A stretch of DNA of 64,000 bases from Hortaea werneckii. Taxonomy: Eukaryota > Ascomycota > Dothideomycetes > Mycosphaerellales > Teratosphaeriaceae. The position numbers were made by a program, and so were the translations under genes. The stretch covers positions 806,001 to 870,000 of the forward strand of contig JBAOKB010000071.1 in NCBI GenBank assembly GCA_037044905.1, written 5' to 3'. Under the pieces are notes generated by a model, which ran no database searches, was not told where the DNA came from, and saw only the letters and a list, made by a program, of their open reading frames with translations. Below, piece after piece: positions 30,362-41,674 of this stretch; positions within the stretch are counted from its first letter, which is position 1; the number at the start of each line of letters is the position of its first letter.

Positions 30362-32636
30362 ATGGCCGAAATGCGTCGAGTAAAAGTCCGCCCCGGCCAG
30401 TCTGCTACGAAGTTGGAAACAGTTGGATGAGGTGTCGGGGACGAGAATGATCTCCGTAACGAGAAACGAGATTGACGATACTGTTGATGCGGTACTGGGA
30501 ATGGGTATACGGGCGTTCTTGGTTGTCTTGAGGGGTTTATGAACTACCCACGGATAAGAGCGAATCGGGTTGATATGCCCATGAAATCGGAGAATTGCAT
30601 GCTAGAATGACGAAAATCATGTGTATGAGATATGAGCAAAGACGATGGATCGCATTGAAAATCCCTTGTTGCTTCTCTCCTTGGCCGCTCGTGTATCGCC
30701 TACAAAGCAAGTTGAGGTGTTCCTACGCTGTTACGAGAGCACAGCACACTTGGTGAGGTTCGTCCACAGTCGTGGCTGTCAGCTTATGCTGGTGATGTGG
30801 ACGTGGACCCGGACACACACTGGGGTGAGCTTTCCGCGTATCAAGCGACGTGAAATTGGTTGCTGCTTTGTGAAGCTAAGTGGCCAGGGTGTGCAAGTAG
30901 AAGAACAGCATTGTGGAACATCTTATGTTGAATAGAAGCTTGTGGGACGCTGGGGACGGCGAGGTCCTGCAAGCTGCGTTTCCGGTTGTCAAGGTTGTCT
31001 GAGGCACTCAAGTCTCGGCTCATGTGGAAGCACTCTTACGTAGGTTAGACAAGGCCGAAACCGTCGCTGTCGTTGCAAAGGGGAGCAATGTCGCTGGAAG
31101 GGAGATACAGAGGTGCGGGTAGAGTGGAAATGTTGCGGGTTCGTCGCGGATACCGAGTGTATCCTCTCTTTCAAGGCAGACAGATTGGAGGTAGGTCTCC
31201 GAGGGCTTCGGTGTCAGGAAGCGGTATACGGTTCCATGTACAGTACTGGAAGTAGCAAGAGATCCCGCTCTACGCGAGCTAGACGCGCATCCCTGCTGCA
31301 CGTTATTGCTGGCTACAGCGTTCCAATTCGCCCGCACATGTTCGGCAGTTTCTGGATGGACAAGTTCGACAAATCGAGCTGTATTCAGCTGTTTCTGCAA
31401 TTTGGTCAAGGATCAATAATGACGGAGGATCTGGACATAGTGATGCTAACACGTGACCTCCATCTCCCCGATGGCAGAGTTCATGCTCTTAACCCTCTGT
31501 ACACCAGTGCCTGGTATGCGGCTCTCAAGACTGGCTAGCGTGTCCTTAGAAACTGCGGGTCGCAGCGATAGACTTCAAACTTAAGGAGCTTTCTCCAGAT
31601 TCTCTATGCGCGAAGCCGCGGACATGAAAGGCGCGTGCTCTGGACGATTTCTAGGACGCGGTGACATGTCTACGTCAAGTGAGGCCTCTCACGGACTGAC
31701 GTTGCGGACGATCGCAAACCACCCCTGGCAAGGTGGAGGAGCGGACTTGCTGTCACCTCCGCAAAGCATCCGGCGTCGCGGCAGCAACTGCTTCCGCAAT
31801 ACTTCCGCAGCTCCACGGTTAGACCGTTACGGGCTTGCAGGCGCGCCGGCATCTGAATCGTCCATTGATGGAGCAATCACAGTGCAATGCTGGTCGATGA
31901 AGCTGCACACCCCGCTCTGTTGGTGATCAAGTCAAGCCTTCCAGCTTGGCATCGAGAGCAGCTATCATGTGGCTGTTGTAGGAAGAGTGTAGGCGGGCGT
32001 GAGAGGAGAAGCTGAGGTGGTTGCACTGCTCTTTTGAGGTCTCACCCTTCGTTTGCGATCCCGTAAACAGCAAGCAAAGAGGGGTTTCGTAAGGGTACAT
32101 CATCAACATGTCACCGCTGTGTCCATTCAGAGGAGGTGCCGAAGCGCTAGCATCATGAAATTGGTCAAGAACCGACGTATGCTCCGGTTCTTCTCCGATG
32201 TAGGGCGACAACGCAAAGGAGGAGCTCCACTCAGCTATGAAGCGGCGGCGATGGTTCAGAAGTATTTAGGTAGCAGAGCAGACTGCTGTAGAGCTTCTCA
32301 ACAATCCTCCTCCAACTACAACTACATTTCCAATCTCAAATATCAACCGCGCTTCATCAGGATACATAAGCTTTGCGTCACTGCATCCATCCGGACGTTA
32401 AATCAGCACGCTCCACCTTTCGAAACCAAGGCAGGTCTTCCCCCGCACAGCAACCGCGAACGGCAAATCGGGGATCGGGAGGCTTAACCATGCTTCGGCT
32501 TGTGGGAGCGAGCTACGCTAACGCATTGATGATGGCAGCTCAAGTTCCAGGTACATAAACCACCAACGGACCTCGTTCCACTCGATAAGTCTTCTCTTTT
32601 GACTACAGACTCTCCACTCTTCTCCTCATTTTCAAA
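30362..32636. other. 2.3-kb intergenic region before formate dehydrogenase
   Basis: Frames up to 140 codons on either strand (for example 31113..31538 plus and 31020..31409 minus) overlap each other and have no family motif. I consider none supported. The last 100 bp before 32637 are C/T-rich, consistent with the FDH leader. Confidence 0.35.
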
Positions 32637-34070
32637 ATGGTATTCGCACGCTCAGCCCTTCGTCTCGCACGCCCCACGAGCTCTCTGCTCTCCCAAAGAT
32701 TCGCTCAAGGCGGAGCATCATTGGCTCCGAAGACCGCGGTTAGAACGCTGACGGCAACCTCTTCGCGACAGGGCAAGGTTCTTCTGTGCTTGTACGATGT
32801 AAGTCGAGCTGTCGAGGAGCTGCAATGCTTTTCATGATGCTAATCAGTGGGTATACAGGGCAAGGAGCACGCCAAGCAGGAGCCCCAGCTGCTGGGCACG
32901 ACCGAGAACGAGCTCGGTATCAGGAAGTGGATTGAGGACCAGGGCCACACTCTCGTGACCACCTCTGACAAGGAGGGCGAGAACAGCGTTTTCGAGAAGG
33001 AGCTCGTCGACGCCGAGGTCATCATTACCACTCCGTAAGTTGCTCTTAATTATGAGCTTTCCGCCACCGGCTCAGCAAAAGCTATCTGAACATGGTGAGG
33101 ATTGGATCTGACAGCCTCGCAGTTTCCACCCTGGCTACCTGACGAGGAGCGTCTCAGGAAGGCCAAGAACCTCAAGCTTGCCGTCACCGCCGGTATTGGT
33201 TCTGACCACGTCGACCTGAACGTCGCCAACGAGATCAACGGCGGTATCACCGTCGCTGAGGTCACCGGCTCCAACGTCGTCTCCGTCGCTGAGCACGTCG
33301 TCATGACCATCCTCACCCTCGTCCGCAACTTCGTGCCGGCTCACGAGCAGATTGCACGCGGCGACTGGAACGTCGCTGAGGTCGCCAAGAACGAGTACGA
33401 CCTTGAGGGCAAGACCGTTGGTACCGTTGCCGTTGGCCGTATCGGTGAGCGTGTCCTGCGCCGTCTGAAGCCCTTCGACTGCAAGGAGCTTCTGTACTTC
33501 GACTACCAGCCCCTCTCCCCAGAGGTCGAGAAGGAAATTGGCTGCAGGCGTGTCGAGAACCTCGAGGAGATGCTTGCCCAGTGTGATGTTGTCACCATCA
33601 ACTGCCCGCTCCACGAGAAGACTAAGGGTCTGTTCAACAAGGAGCTCATCAGCAAGATGAAGAAGGGTAAGTGAAGACTCCACATCACAATTGGCTTTAG
33701 ATGTTAATCATGAACAGGCTCTTGGCTCGTCAACACCGCCCGTGGCGCCATCGTCGTCAAGGAGGACGTTGCCGAGGCTCTCAAGTCTGGCCAGCTCCGT
33801 GGCTACGGCGGTGACGTCTGGTTCCCTCAGCCAGCACCCAAGGACCACCCGCTCCGCTACGCAACCTACGGCCCCTTCGGCCAGGGCGGCAATGCCACCG
33901 TCCCCCACATGTCCGGTACCTCGCTCGACGCCCAGAAGCGCTACGCCGCCGGCACCAAGGCCATCCTCCAGTCCTACTTCAGCGGCAAGCACGACTACAG
34001 GCCTCAGGACCTGATCGTCACCAAGGGCGACTACGCTACCAAGGCTTACGGCCAGCGTAACAAGAAATAG
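32637..34070 (+). CDS. FDH1: NAD-dependent formate dehydrogenase, one frame break
   Basis: Exons 32637..32798, 32859..33034, 33123..33666 and 33718..34070, with GTAAGT donors throughout. An Arg/Ser-rich N-terminus of about 45 residues looks like a mitochondrial presequence. Exon joints restore family sequence: VLLCLYD/GKEHAKQEPQLLG, IITTP/FHPGYL and SKMKKG/SWLVNTARGAIV. The Rossmann motif is VGTVAVGRIGERVLRRLKPF. The active-site region PFGQGGNATVPHMSG holds the catalytic His, and the substrate and NAD Arg residues lie in NVANEINGGI and NTARG. Just after FHPGYLT, at about 33143, one base is missing and the following EERLRKAKNLKLAV is in another frame. With it the protein is 411 residues. It oxidises formate to CO2 with NAD+. 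Confidence 0.92.
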
Positions 34071-36453
34071 ATGATGAATCTGTCGAACACCTATTGCATG
34101 AGGATGGAAACTTGTACGAATTTGAGCAAGAGATAGTTATCAATGATACCAACGTTACGACCTACACTGTGTTCTCTCTCTATCTCTCTCCTCCGAAACA
34201 TCATATCTTCGCGAACGCATTGAGATGTCCAGCTCAGCACCCTACGTCATTGAAAACCACAAAATGTCAACTCCACACTCCATTGACCACGCCCACATCA
34301 AACAAATATCCATAAACCTCTCACAAGACTTGTTTCATCATCATACTGCTTTCCTACCTAGACCCTCTCAAGCATAAGTTCCCTCCTGAATGTCTCAAGT
34401 CAAGGCGACACCACCACCACGAGCCCGATGGAAACGGGCATGTAAGCTCCTTTCCCCATCCGGTATCTCTGCTCGAGCTCTTCACACGCACTACTACGGG
34501 CAGTTCGCAAGCTTTGTGGAGGTGGGAATAGTGTGGGGTAAGCTTGTCCGTTTCAGCTTCCGCGATCGCTCCGCTCTTGGCCCGCTTGCTCGGGTTCGCC
34601 TTGGCATTGGGGTCTAGGAGGTTTGGTGGAGGCAGGGTTTTGATTGGAGGTTATGCGAGACGCTTGGGTGGTGGTAGTGGTGGAGGGGGGATGGTGTTTG
34701 GATGTGGGAGGGGTTCTGTGTGGTGTGTGGACCTCGTGGGCTGCGAGCATGATGTGGATCGTGGGCGAGGATGGTTCATGTGAACTCCTTACGCGGTTGC
34801 AAACAGGCTTGACTGGAGACTCAGGTCGTATAAGGGAAAGCGCGCAGTGAAGCCGATGAGAGATGTTACCAAAAGATGGACCTGCCTTTTTCAAGACGTC
34901 TCTGCTTTGCAGGGCATAGGACGGCACAGATCTCACCCGTCGCTCATTTCCGCAGAACGATCACTACGGTACGTGAGCGAAAAGCCTCAAGCTGCTTGTC
35001 ATTCTGTACATGAATGACGAGGGGCTGCATCGGAGCGGCCATTGGAAGATGACATCCAGGCTCTTGAGTCAGCTTGATCTCTTTCATCAGAACCTTCTTG
35101 ATCATCAATGGAATAGTTTGAAGTGGGATCCAGATGACGCTTGCAGTAGTGTGGGGAGTGGACATAGTCAGAGAGTGAGGATGGGAGACTCACAAATGAA
35201 GATGTGGACGATGCTTACTACGCGAGGTCAGGCATAGTAGATACAACATGGTACTATTGTATAGTATCGCATAGTGTCTTTTTTTAAGCGTCATAATCTC
35301 AGACCTCTACAGGTCCTCACTAGTGTCTTATCTCCAATAGACCGGTGACCCCAAGACAGTAATAAGTCAGCGAAGGAAGAAATAGCATACCTCGGTTGCC
35401 TCTGTCTCTTCTCGCATTGTGACTCTTGCGAAAAAGACGGCAACAGGTCCTCGTGCATTGCCGGATTTAACCTGGTTCGGCTGCGGCCTGCCGCCGAGGA
35501 TGATCTCGTGCTACCCGATATGTATGCCCTTCTTCTTATTCGCATATGTAGCGCGGGTAGGGCTGCAGGTGGTATTTAAGTACCTGAATCCTACGGACAT
35601 CTCCAGCAGGCACAAGTTGCAATAGCACAAGATGACTACTGTGGCTGGGCTACACGCGAGCGCGCTGTTTGACTCGATAGGAACAGCACCCGTGCTTTGT
35701 CAACCCGATTTGCGGCTGAATCTGTGATGGGAAGATAGAAGGTGAAGTCGTCAGAGTGTACTTCGCCGCAGCAGTGCACGGGCCTGAAACCACCAGAATG
35801 GTTAGTCGGATAGCTATTTTGAGACCTACATCTTCCTTCCGTAAGCATCCATGTATCTTTTTTCTTTCCATTTCACCATACTCTTTTCGCCGATTAGCTG
35901 CTTCTATTCGCTAGTGCAAAACAATGTACTGGTCCGCAAACGGTCACCGACTTCCCCGATGACAGACTAATCGATGTCGTAGTGTAGGAATATGCAGGTA
36001 CATGCCGGGTGGGTTACGCAGGGCCATGCATTCGGACCTGGGAATAGTATGACTGTGTCTCGCTCTCTTTCCCTATCCCACTCTGGTGCCTGGCTTATCT
36101 TAGCACAAGCGAGTTGAGAGGATCGAGAGACAGAGGTAGATATAAGGTCCTCTCATCCGCTCTGATTCAGAATCTCTTCACTTCATCTGCAACCACCACA
36201 AAAGCAATATCCACAGTTCCTTATTTCCCTTGTTTCCTTTGTTCAAGCATTCGAAATATTTTCCTCTGTCTGCTGGAATCATACTTTTCAAGATCAAGCT
36301 TCGATAAACCCTTACCTTGCCAACAATTCATACAAGCAACACTCCTGGTCTCACGATTTCTTGTCTACACCAAAATCTCCTTTGTTTGATCTTGGATTCA
36401 TCTCTATCTTCACCACTCTCGACGACATATATCTCATAACTTATCATATCAAA
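34071..36453. other. 2.4-kb intergenic region
   Basis: A short minus-strand stretch near 34540-34640 (DPNAKANPSKRAKSGAIAEA) has coding-like composition but no start, and could be a lone exon. Otherwise no gene. At 36140-36150 the plus strand has TATATAAGG, a plausible TATA element for the small repeat-exon gene that follows, and the next 300 bp are A/C/T-rich leader. Confidence 0.35.
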
Positions 36454-36477
36454 ATGGGCCGCGGCGGTTACAACTAA
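36454..36477 (+). CDS. Heptapeptide mini-ORF MGRGGYN
   Basis: A complete ORF of seven codons and TAA, with an excellent start context (ATCAAAATGG). Its peptide, MGRGGYN, ends with exactly the GRGGYN motif that recurs three times in the spliced gene starting 140 bp downstream. It may be an upstream ORF of that transcript, a separate micropeptide, or an alternative first exon product. The identity of the motif makes chance unlikely. Confidence 0.45.
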   Translation: MGRGGYN

Positions 36478-36616
36478 GCCTTTCAATCATTCTGCAACGT
36501 CTAGAAGCACAACACATTGCTTGCTGGACTTGAAGCGCGTCTACTTTACTGCGACTCCCACATACACCACCTACACACTATTCTTATCAAGCATCGATAT
36601 TCATCATACATCCATA

Positions 36617-36944
36617 ATGTTTTCTGGAATCAACGCAACAGCAATGTTCGCTCATCAGAACGACGACGGCAGAGGGTGAGTGTCACAATCACCTGCCACT
36701 TTGGACTCCTACTGACTGTTCTTGTAGTGGTTACAATGGACCCGTTATATCCCACCGCAAAGGGGATGACGGGCGAGGGTACGTCACCACATTTGAACTG
36801 TGATCATCGACTAAAATCAATCATAGCGGCTACAACGCTCCCTTAACGCTGCGAAGTGAAAACGATGACGGTCGAGGGTAAGCTTCTACTTGGAAGATCT
36901 TCCTCAGAACAGATTCTGATTTCGCTTGCAGAGGTTACAACTAG
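36617..36944 (+). CDS. Repeat-exon microprotein with GRG|GYN modules (57 residues)
   Basis: Four small exons, 36617..36675, 36728..36778, 36827..36877 and 36932..36944, encode 57 residues. Each of the three introns (52, 48 and 54 bp; donors GTGAGT, GTACGT, GTAAGC; acceptors TAG, TAG, CAG) is phase 2 and splits the same Gly codon in DDGRG-GYN. Exons 2 and 3 are both exactly 51 bp and encode GYN-x9-(G/N)DDGR. The last exon is only G-Y-N-stop. The product is therefore three copies of DDGRGGYN separated by short variable linkers. No signal peptide or membrane segment. The motif resembles the GRGGAGN repeats of fungal DUF3602 proteins, but the Tyr-Asn version is one I do not recognise. Splicing is predicted from sequence only. 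Confidence 0.65.
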
Positions 36945-37364
36945 TACATCGAAGAGCAAATGAGCTCGCATTCCATCCACGAACACTGGGCCGGCCTCAG
37001 TGGACTTTCGGTCGCTACACGACATGACTTTGCAGGGCGGAGCACAGGACGACGCTTTACGGCTTGATTCAGTTTTTACAAGTTGCTTGATGATAGCGTT
37101 TAAGCGAGCATTTGGCGGCGTTTGAGCAATGACAGCGTTTGGGCGAGCATTGAGAAGCGGTTGATTCGTTCTTTTATCATCGAGCATTTTGCAGCATCAG
37201 AACAGGCGTTTATTGGAGCGTTCAAATGAATTCACATGGCATCGGGCGTTGAATACAGCATTTTCGGCGTTTTTGAAGGGATGGACAGAACCTTATGGAC
37301 ATTTTTGAGAAAGGTCCTAGTTTATGAGCGAGGAGCCATTAGATAGACGGGAGAAGAAGCTGTT
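36945..37364 (+). repeat. 3' region with recurrent GCGTTT elements
   Basis: About 37095-37275 contains at least seven GCGTTT/GCGTTG/GCGTTC elements, several extended as AGCGTTT-(AA/GG)-GCGAGCATT. They are spaced 10-60 bp apart. This is probably the 3'UTR of the repeat-exon gene, convergent with MSS1. I know of no protein that binds this element. Confidence 0.4.
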
Positions 37365-39088
37365 TCATTTCCCAACACAAAACTTCTCAAACACGACCCC
37401 CAAGAACTTCCTCTACATCCCCTCCCTCGCCTCGCCCTGTGATCTTGGCTAGGCAGTCAGCAGCGCCTCTCAGATGCTCTGCGGCTACCACGATGTCTGC
37501 TTCCCCTTCCTCTTGCATTGATGGAGGTATGTCTACCTCATCGATGAAGGCCTCGAGGTATTTGATGGCGTTTTCCAGGAGCAGACGGTGTCGTTCTGTG
37601 GCGCCTAGCGAGTCTTGCCAGATGGAGGGATCTGCGGCTCCTGCGCTTTCGCTATCGGGAGCGATGGCTGCTGTTAATTCGCTGAAGTGCTGGATCAGGC
37701 CTTGCAAGAACGATTGGATGTTGCCTGTACTGGCATCGTGCGCTTGCTTCTCGGTGGCTGCCATCTCGGCTTGTCTGCAGGATATCGTATGAATCTTCCC
37801 CTTGTCTAGCCCTGGTAGTGCAGCAAGCACTTGGTTCACTGAATCTTCCAAGGTCTCGCTGGACACCATGTCGCTCTTGTTGATTGCGATGACGACATTG
37901 TTTTTTCTCTCACGAGCTCTGCGGCCGTTGAGATAACTTCCTCATCTAAGTGCAATGTTACCTCGCCCTGCGATGTAGGCTCAAAGCTTAGCACCACAAC
38001 AACGGCATCGCTTCGGCTGCTCTCAGTTTTGCTCTCCTCATCCCCTCTTTCTCAATCTCGCCAATGATAGCCGCAGGGTCTCCGGTAGCGAGTGCTTCCT
38101 GCTTTGCCTTTCGCAACCCAGCAGTGTCTCCCAAACGGCAGAAGTACCCGCCAAGGTCCAAACCGACTTCGACGACATCCCTTGTCGTGCCAGCTTCCTG
38201 ACTGACGATGGCTGCCTCGCGTCCTACAATTTGATTCAGTAATGAGCTCTTCCCGGCGTTAGGCGCACCTAACAAGGCTATGCCAATGCCATTCCGCAAG
38301 AGCTCTCCCCTGACAGCGTTCTGGCTATGAACTCTGAGTAATCCAATCAAGCTCTCGACTTGCCTGGAAACACTGGAGCAAAGCTCGCTAGGGCTCTCAT
38401 CGAAATGTTGATCTTCACTGAAATCAATCAAGGCTTCTAGCTCCCCTCGCGCATAGAGCAATTGATGCCGCCAGCTTTCATATCGCTTTGCCAGTCCGCT
38501 CGTCGTACCGCGTACCGAAAGCCTTCGCTGCTGTTCTGTCGTTGCAGCTAGTGTATCACCCAGAGCCTCGACCTGTGTCAAATCCAGACGATCGTTTATG
38601 AAAGCTCGTCGAGTGAATTCTCCGGGTTCCGCGTACCGTATGGCGCCCAAGGATGTGTTTTGAGATGAACATTTGGGGATGGCGGTTAGTACGGCTTTGA
38701 CAATGGCGGGTCCTCCGTGAACATGAAGCTCCAGCACGTCCTCTCCAGTGACTGTCTTTGGGCCGGGAAAGTATAAGACCAGAGCGCTTGCATCGAGCAT
38801 GGTCTCGGGGTTGGGAGCATGATGAGGTTGATACAGTGTCCTGGCGTTGGCATGTCTGGGTTTTGGTATTGGTTTTCCGGGGCAGAGGTGTTGGTAGATG
38901 TCGAGACAGGCCGACCCAGAGATCCTGATGACGGCAATTGCCGCACGCCCGGGGGCTGTGGAAAGGGCGTAGATTGTCGGCTCTTGAAAGCTGCATCTAC
39001 AGCAAGCCCTCTTCGCTGAACTTGTCCGGTTGAAGTTCGCCATACCGGTGGCGAAATCGCGAAGGTGTTGCCCTTCTGGAGAAGCCAT
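37365..39088 (-). CDS. MSS1: MSS1/MnmE mitochondrial tRNA-modification GTPase, three frame breaks
   Basis: ATG at 39088, with another in frame at 39043. The N-terminal folate-binding domain reads TIYALSTAPGRAAIAVIRIS, EDVLELHVHGGPAIVKAVL, AEPGEFTRRAFINDRLDLTQ. The G domain has GAPNAGKSSLLNQ, AGTTRDVVEV and DTAGLRKA. The frame then breaks three times. One base is missing near 38009 (joining to DAVVVVLSFEP), one is missing in the T6/A6 run at 37901-37906 (restoring the G4 motif INKSD), and one is extra in the C5/G5 run at 37397-37401. Corrected, the protein is 574 residues and ends CVGK, the conserved MnmE C-x-G-K catalytic tail. With Mto1 it makes the 5-carboxymethylaminomethyl wobble uridine in mitochondria. 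Two of three breaks lie in homopolymers. Confidence 0.88.
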
Positions 39089-39787
39089 GCCCCTGAATCT
39101 GTCGAAGAAAACCTGTAGAAACGGTGCTAGGTCGTGGAAGCCTCGCTGGACCACCACCGCAGAAACGCCATGGCGCAAGCACACTTCTCATCCGCTCTGC
39201 TGATCTCCTAGAAGCGTCTCCTCTCGAGATTCTTCGAGATGAATGAGTTCAAAGCGAAACACTCGAGGTTCCTCTTGCGCCATGCCAAGAGACGCTCGGA
39301 CCTTCAAAAGATCGAAAGGCCGCGAGGTACGATTGCACTTTCACTTGCTTTGCCCATCAAGATGGTGGTGCTTAACAATGTGATCTAAATCCAGAAGTCT
39401 CCTCTGCAGACAGTCAAGGCCATCACTAAGTCTTGCCAAGTGCTTGCCGTAGCCCTTTTGGAGGTATCAGGCCAATTGACCACCCGCATCATCCGTAAAG
39501 ATGATCAAGCGCCTCATCGCCATAGAGGGCAGGGTGACTGGAAACTGCCGCAGCAATATTAACGCATAGCTGAGCCCATTCATGCATGCTCTCGTGCCAC
39601 TGACGCCATCTGTTTACATCAGCCTGCAAGACACAGCATACAGCCTGGACAAGCTGTTTGAGATAGGCGAGATAGGGCACCGGCTCAGACGGGTTCTGCA
39701 TTTCTTCCTAACAACAGAAGCATTTCCTCTGACAAGCAATGCTTTCAGACAGCCACATTGTAATCCATTGGCGCCTAGCATTTCGCG
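39089..39787. other. Divergent upstream region of MSS1 and the amidase gene
   Basis: About 0.7 kb. A 70-codon minus-strand frame (39489..39701) lacks recognisable features. No gene called. Confidence 0.35.
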
Positions 39788-41558
39788 ATGGCGTTGCTTC
39801 AAACCTTGGTGGCACTGGTGGCCTTGCACAGCTCATCAGTCGTTCTCGCTGAATTCTATTCCCAAAGATGTAGACAATTCGTCCCAGCTAATTTTCGACC
39901 CGTATCCCTATGACTTCCCAAAAGCATCTTCCGCGGAGTCGAATGGTATTTTCCCAATACCGCCATGCAACGGCACAATCATCGAAGATGCTACGATTGA
40001 TCAATTGCAGCAAAACCTGGAAGAAGGCACACTGACTGCGCAGCAGCTGGTAAAGTGCTATCTTCAGCGCGTAGATCAAACTAATGACTACATCAACTCC
40101 GTAATGGAGACCAACCCGGACTGTCTCCAAATTGCTGCTTCACTCGACGACGAACGTCGCGCTGGTCGTACCAAAGGCCCATTGCATGGCATACCTTTCA
40201 TGGTAAAGGACAACATTGCCACCAAAGACCGGATGGAGACGACTGCCGGAAGCTGGGCTCTATTAGGCTCTGTCGTCCCACGAGACGCTTACGTAGTCGA
40301 GAAATTGCGTGAAGCAGGCGCTGTCCTGCTGGAAAGGCCACATTGAGCGAATGGGCGGACATGAGAAGCAATAATTACTCAGAAGGCTACTCCGGCCGTG
40401 GAGGCCAGTGTCGATCTGCTTACAACCTCACCGTCAATCCTGGAGGATCAAGCTCCGGCTCTGCAGTTGGCGTCGCTGCAAACGTCTTTACCTTTTCTAT
40501 CGGAACTGAAACAGATGGCAGTGTTATCAACCCAGCGGAGCGTAATGCAGTCGTAGGGATCAAACCAACTGTTGGTCTGACCAGCAGAGCTGGCGTTGTG
40601 CCTGAGAGCTTGAATCAGGATACGGTAGGGTGCTTTGCACGGACCATGAGAGATGCTACCTATGTGTTGGACGCCATCTACGGCCAGGATTCAAGGGACA
40701 ACATGGCGGCTGCCCAGATTGGCCGTACACCCGAAGGTGGCTATACACAGCACCTTACTGACCGACATGCGCTGAAGCATGCTGTGTTTGGTGTTCCATG
40801 GGACACTTTCTGGGTTTACACAGATGACGAACAGCGGGCAGTCCTCCAATCGATGATTGAGACGTTGGAGGATGCGGGTGCAACGATTGTAATAACACCG
40901 AGCTACCCTCCGAGACCTGCTCGTCTCCCCTGATGGATGGGATTGGGACTATGGTACCTCTCGTGGATATCCCAACGAATCAGAGTACACTTATGTCAAA
41001 GTGGACTTTTACAACAACATCAAGTCATATCTCTCCGAGCTGGAAAACACGGATATGAAGAGTCTAGAAGACATCGTAGCGTACAATTACCGTAATGATG
41101 GTAGCGAAGGGGGTCGACCATGGCCGTTTGGCATTCCAGCCTTCTACTCCGGCCAAGATGGCTTCCTTGCAAGCCTCGAGACCAATGGCACCATGGACAA
41201 GACCTACTGGGAGGCTCTTAAATTCTGTCGATATCAAAGCCGCGAGCGAGGTATCGACGCTGCTCTCAGCATGGGTCCGAATGGGACGCAACTGGATGCT
41301 CTCCTTGTCCCTCCAGATGTTGGCCAATCCTATCAAGTAGCTGCACAAGCTGGTTATCCAATGATCACAGTGCCTGCAGGTGTGCACAGTGATAGCCACA
41401 TGCCGTTTGGGCTGGCGTTGATGCAAACTGCATGGAGGGAAGATGCTCTGGTGAAATGGGCATCCGCCATTGAGGACCTGCAGCTCGCCACCGGGACACC
41501 GTACAGACGTACGTTGCCACAGTGGCACGGATACCTCGAAGAAACATTCCGGTGCTGA
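39788..41558 (+). CDS. Secreted amidase (amidase-signature family), about four frame breaks
   Basis: The ATG at 39788 opens a signal peptide, LLQTLVALVALHSSSVVLA. The body then appears in other frames: IIEDATIDQLQQNLEEGTLT, GPLHGIPFMVKDNIATKDRM (catalytic Lys), PGGSSSGSAVGVAANVF (catalytic Ser pair), GTETDGSVINPAERNAVVGI, later GQSYQVAAQAGYPMITVPAG and PFGLALMQTAWRED. Breaks are at about 39850 (one base extra), 40333 (one lost, between AVLL and KATLSEWADM), and 40896 and 40915 (one lost each). Net correction gives 590 residues. Family: fungal glutamyl-tRNA-amidotransferase-A-like secreted amidases that hydrolyse amide bonds; substrate unknown. It is either an error-damaged good gene or a pseudogene. 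Confidence 0.75.
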
Positions 41559-41674
41559 ACGCATGATCGGCAGCTGCACAAATGGATGCGTACAAAGATC
41601 AAGGTCATGTTGATGTATTCATTATCATCCCCATCATTCTCCGATCTGTACATGCGCACTTCCAGACCATTCCT

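Noticed and set aside
30362..32636. Genes at 31020..31409 (minus) or 31113..31538 (plus)
   Set aside because: They are antisense to each other, lack motifs and neither shows a clear coding advantage.
36617..36944. RiPP precursor (ustiloxin/dikaritin-like) reading of the repeat-exon gene
   Set aside because: No signal peptide, no KR/KEX2 sites between repeats and no UstY-type or oxidase genes nearby.
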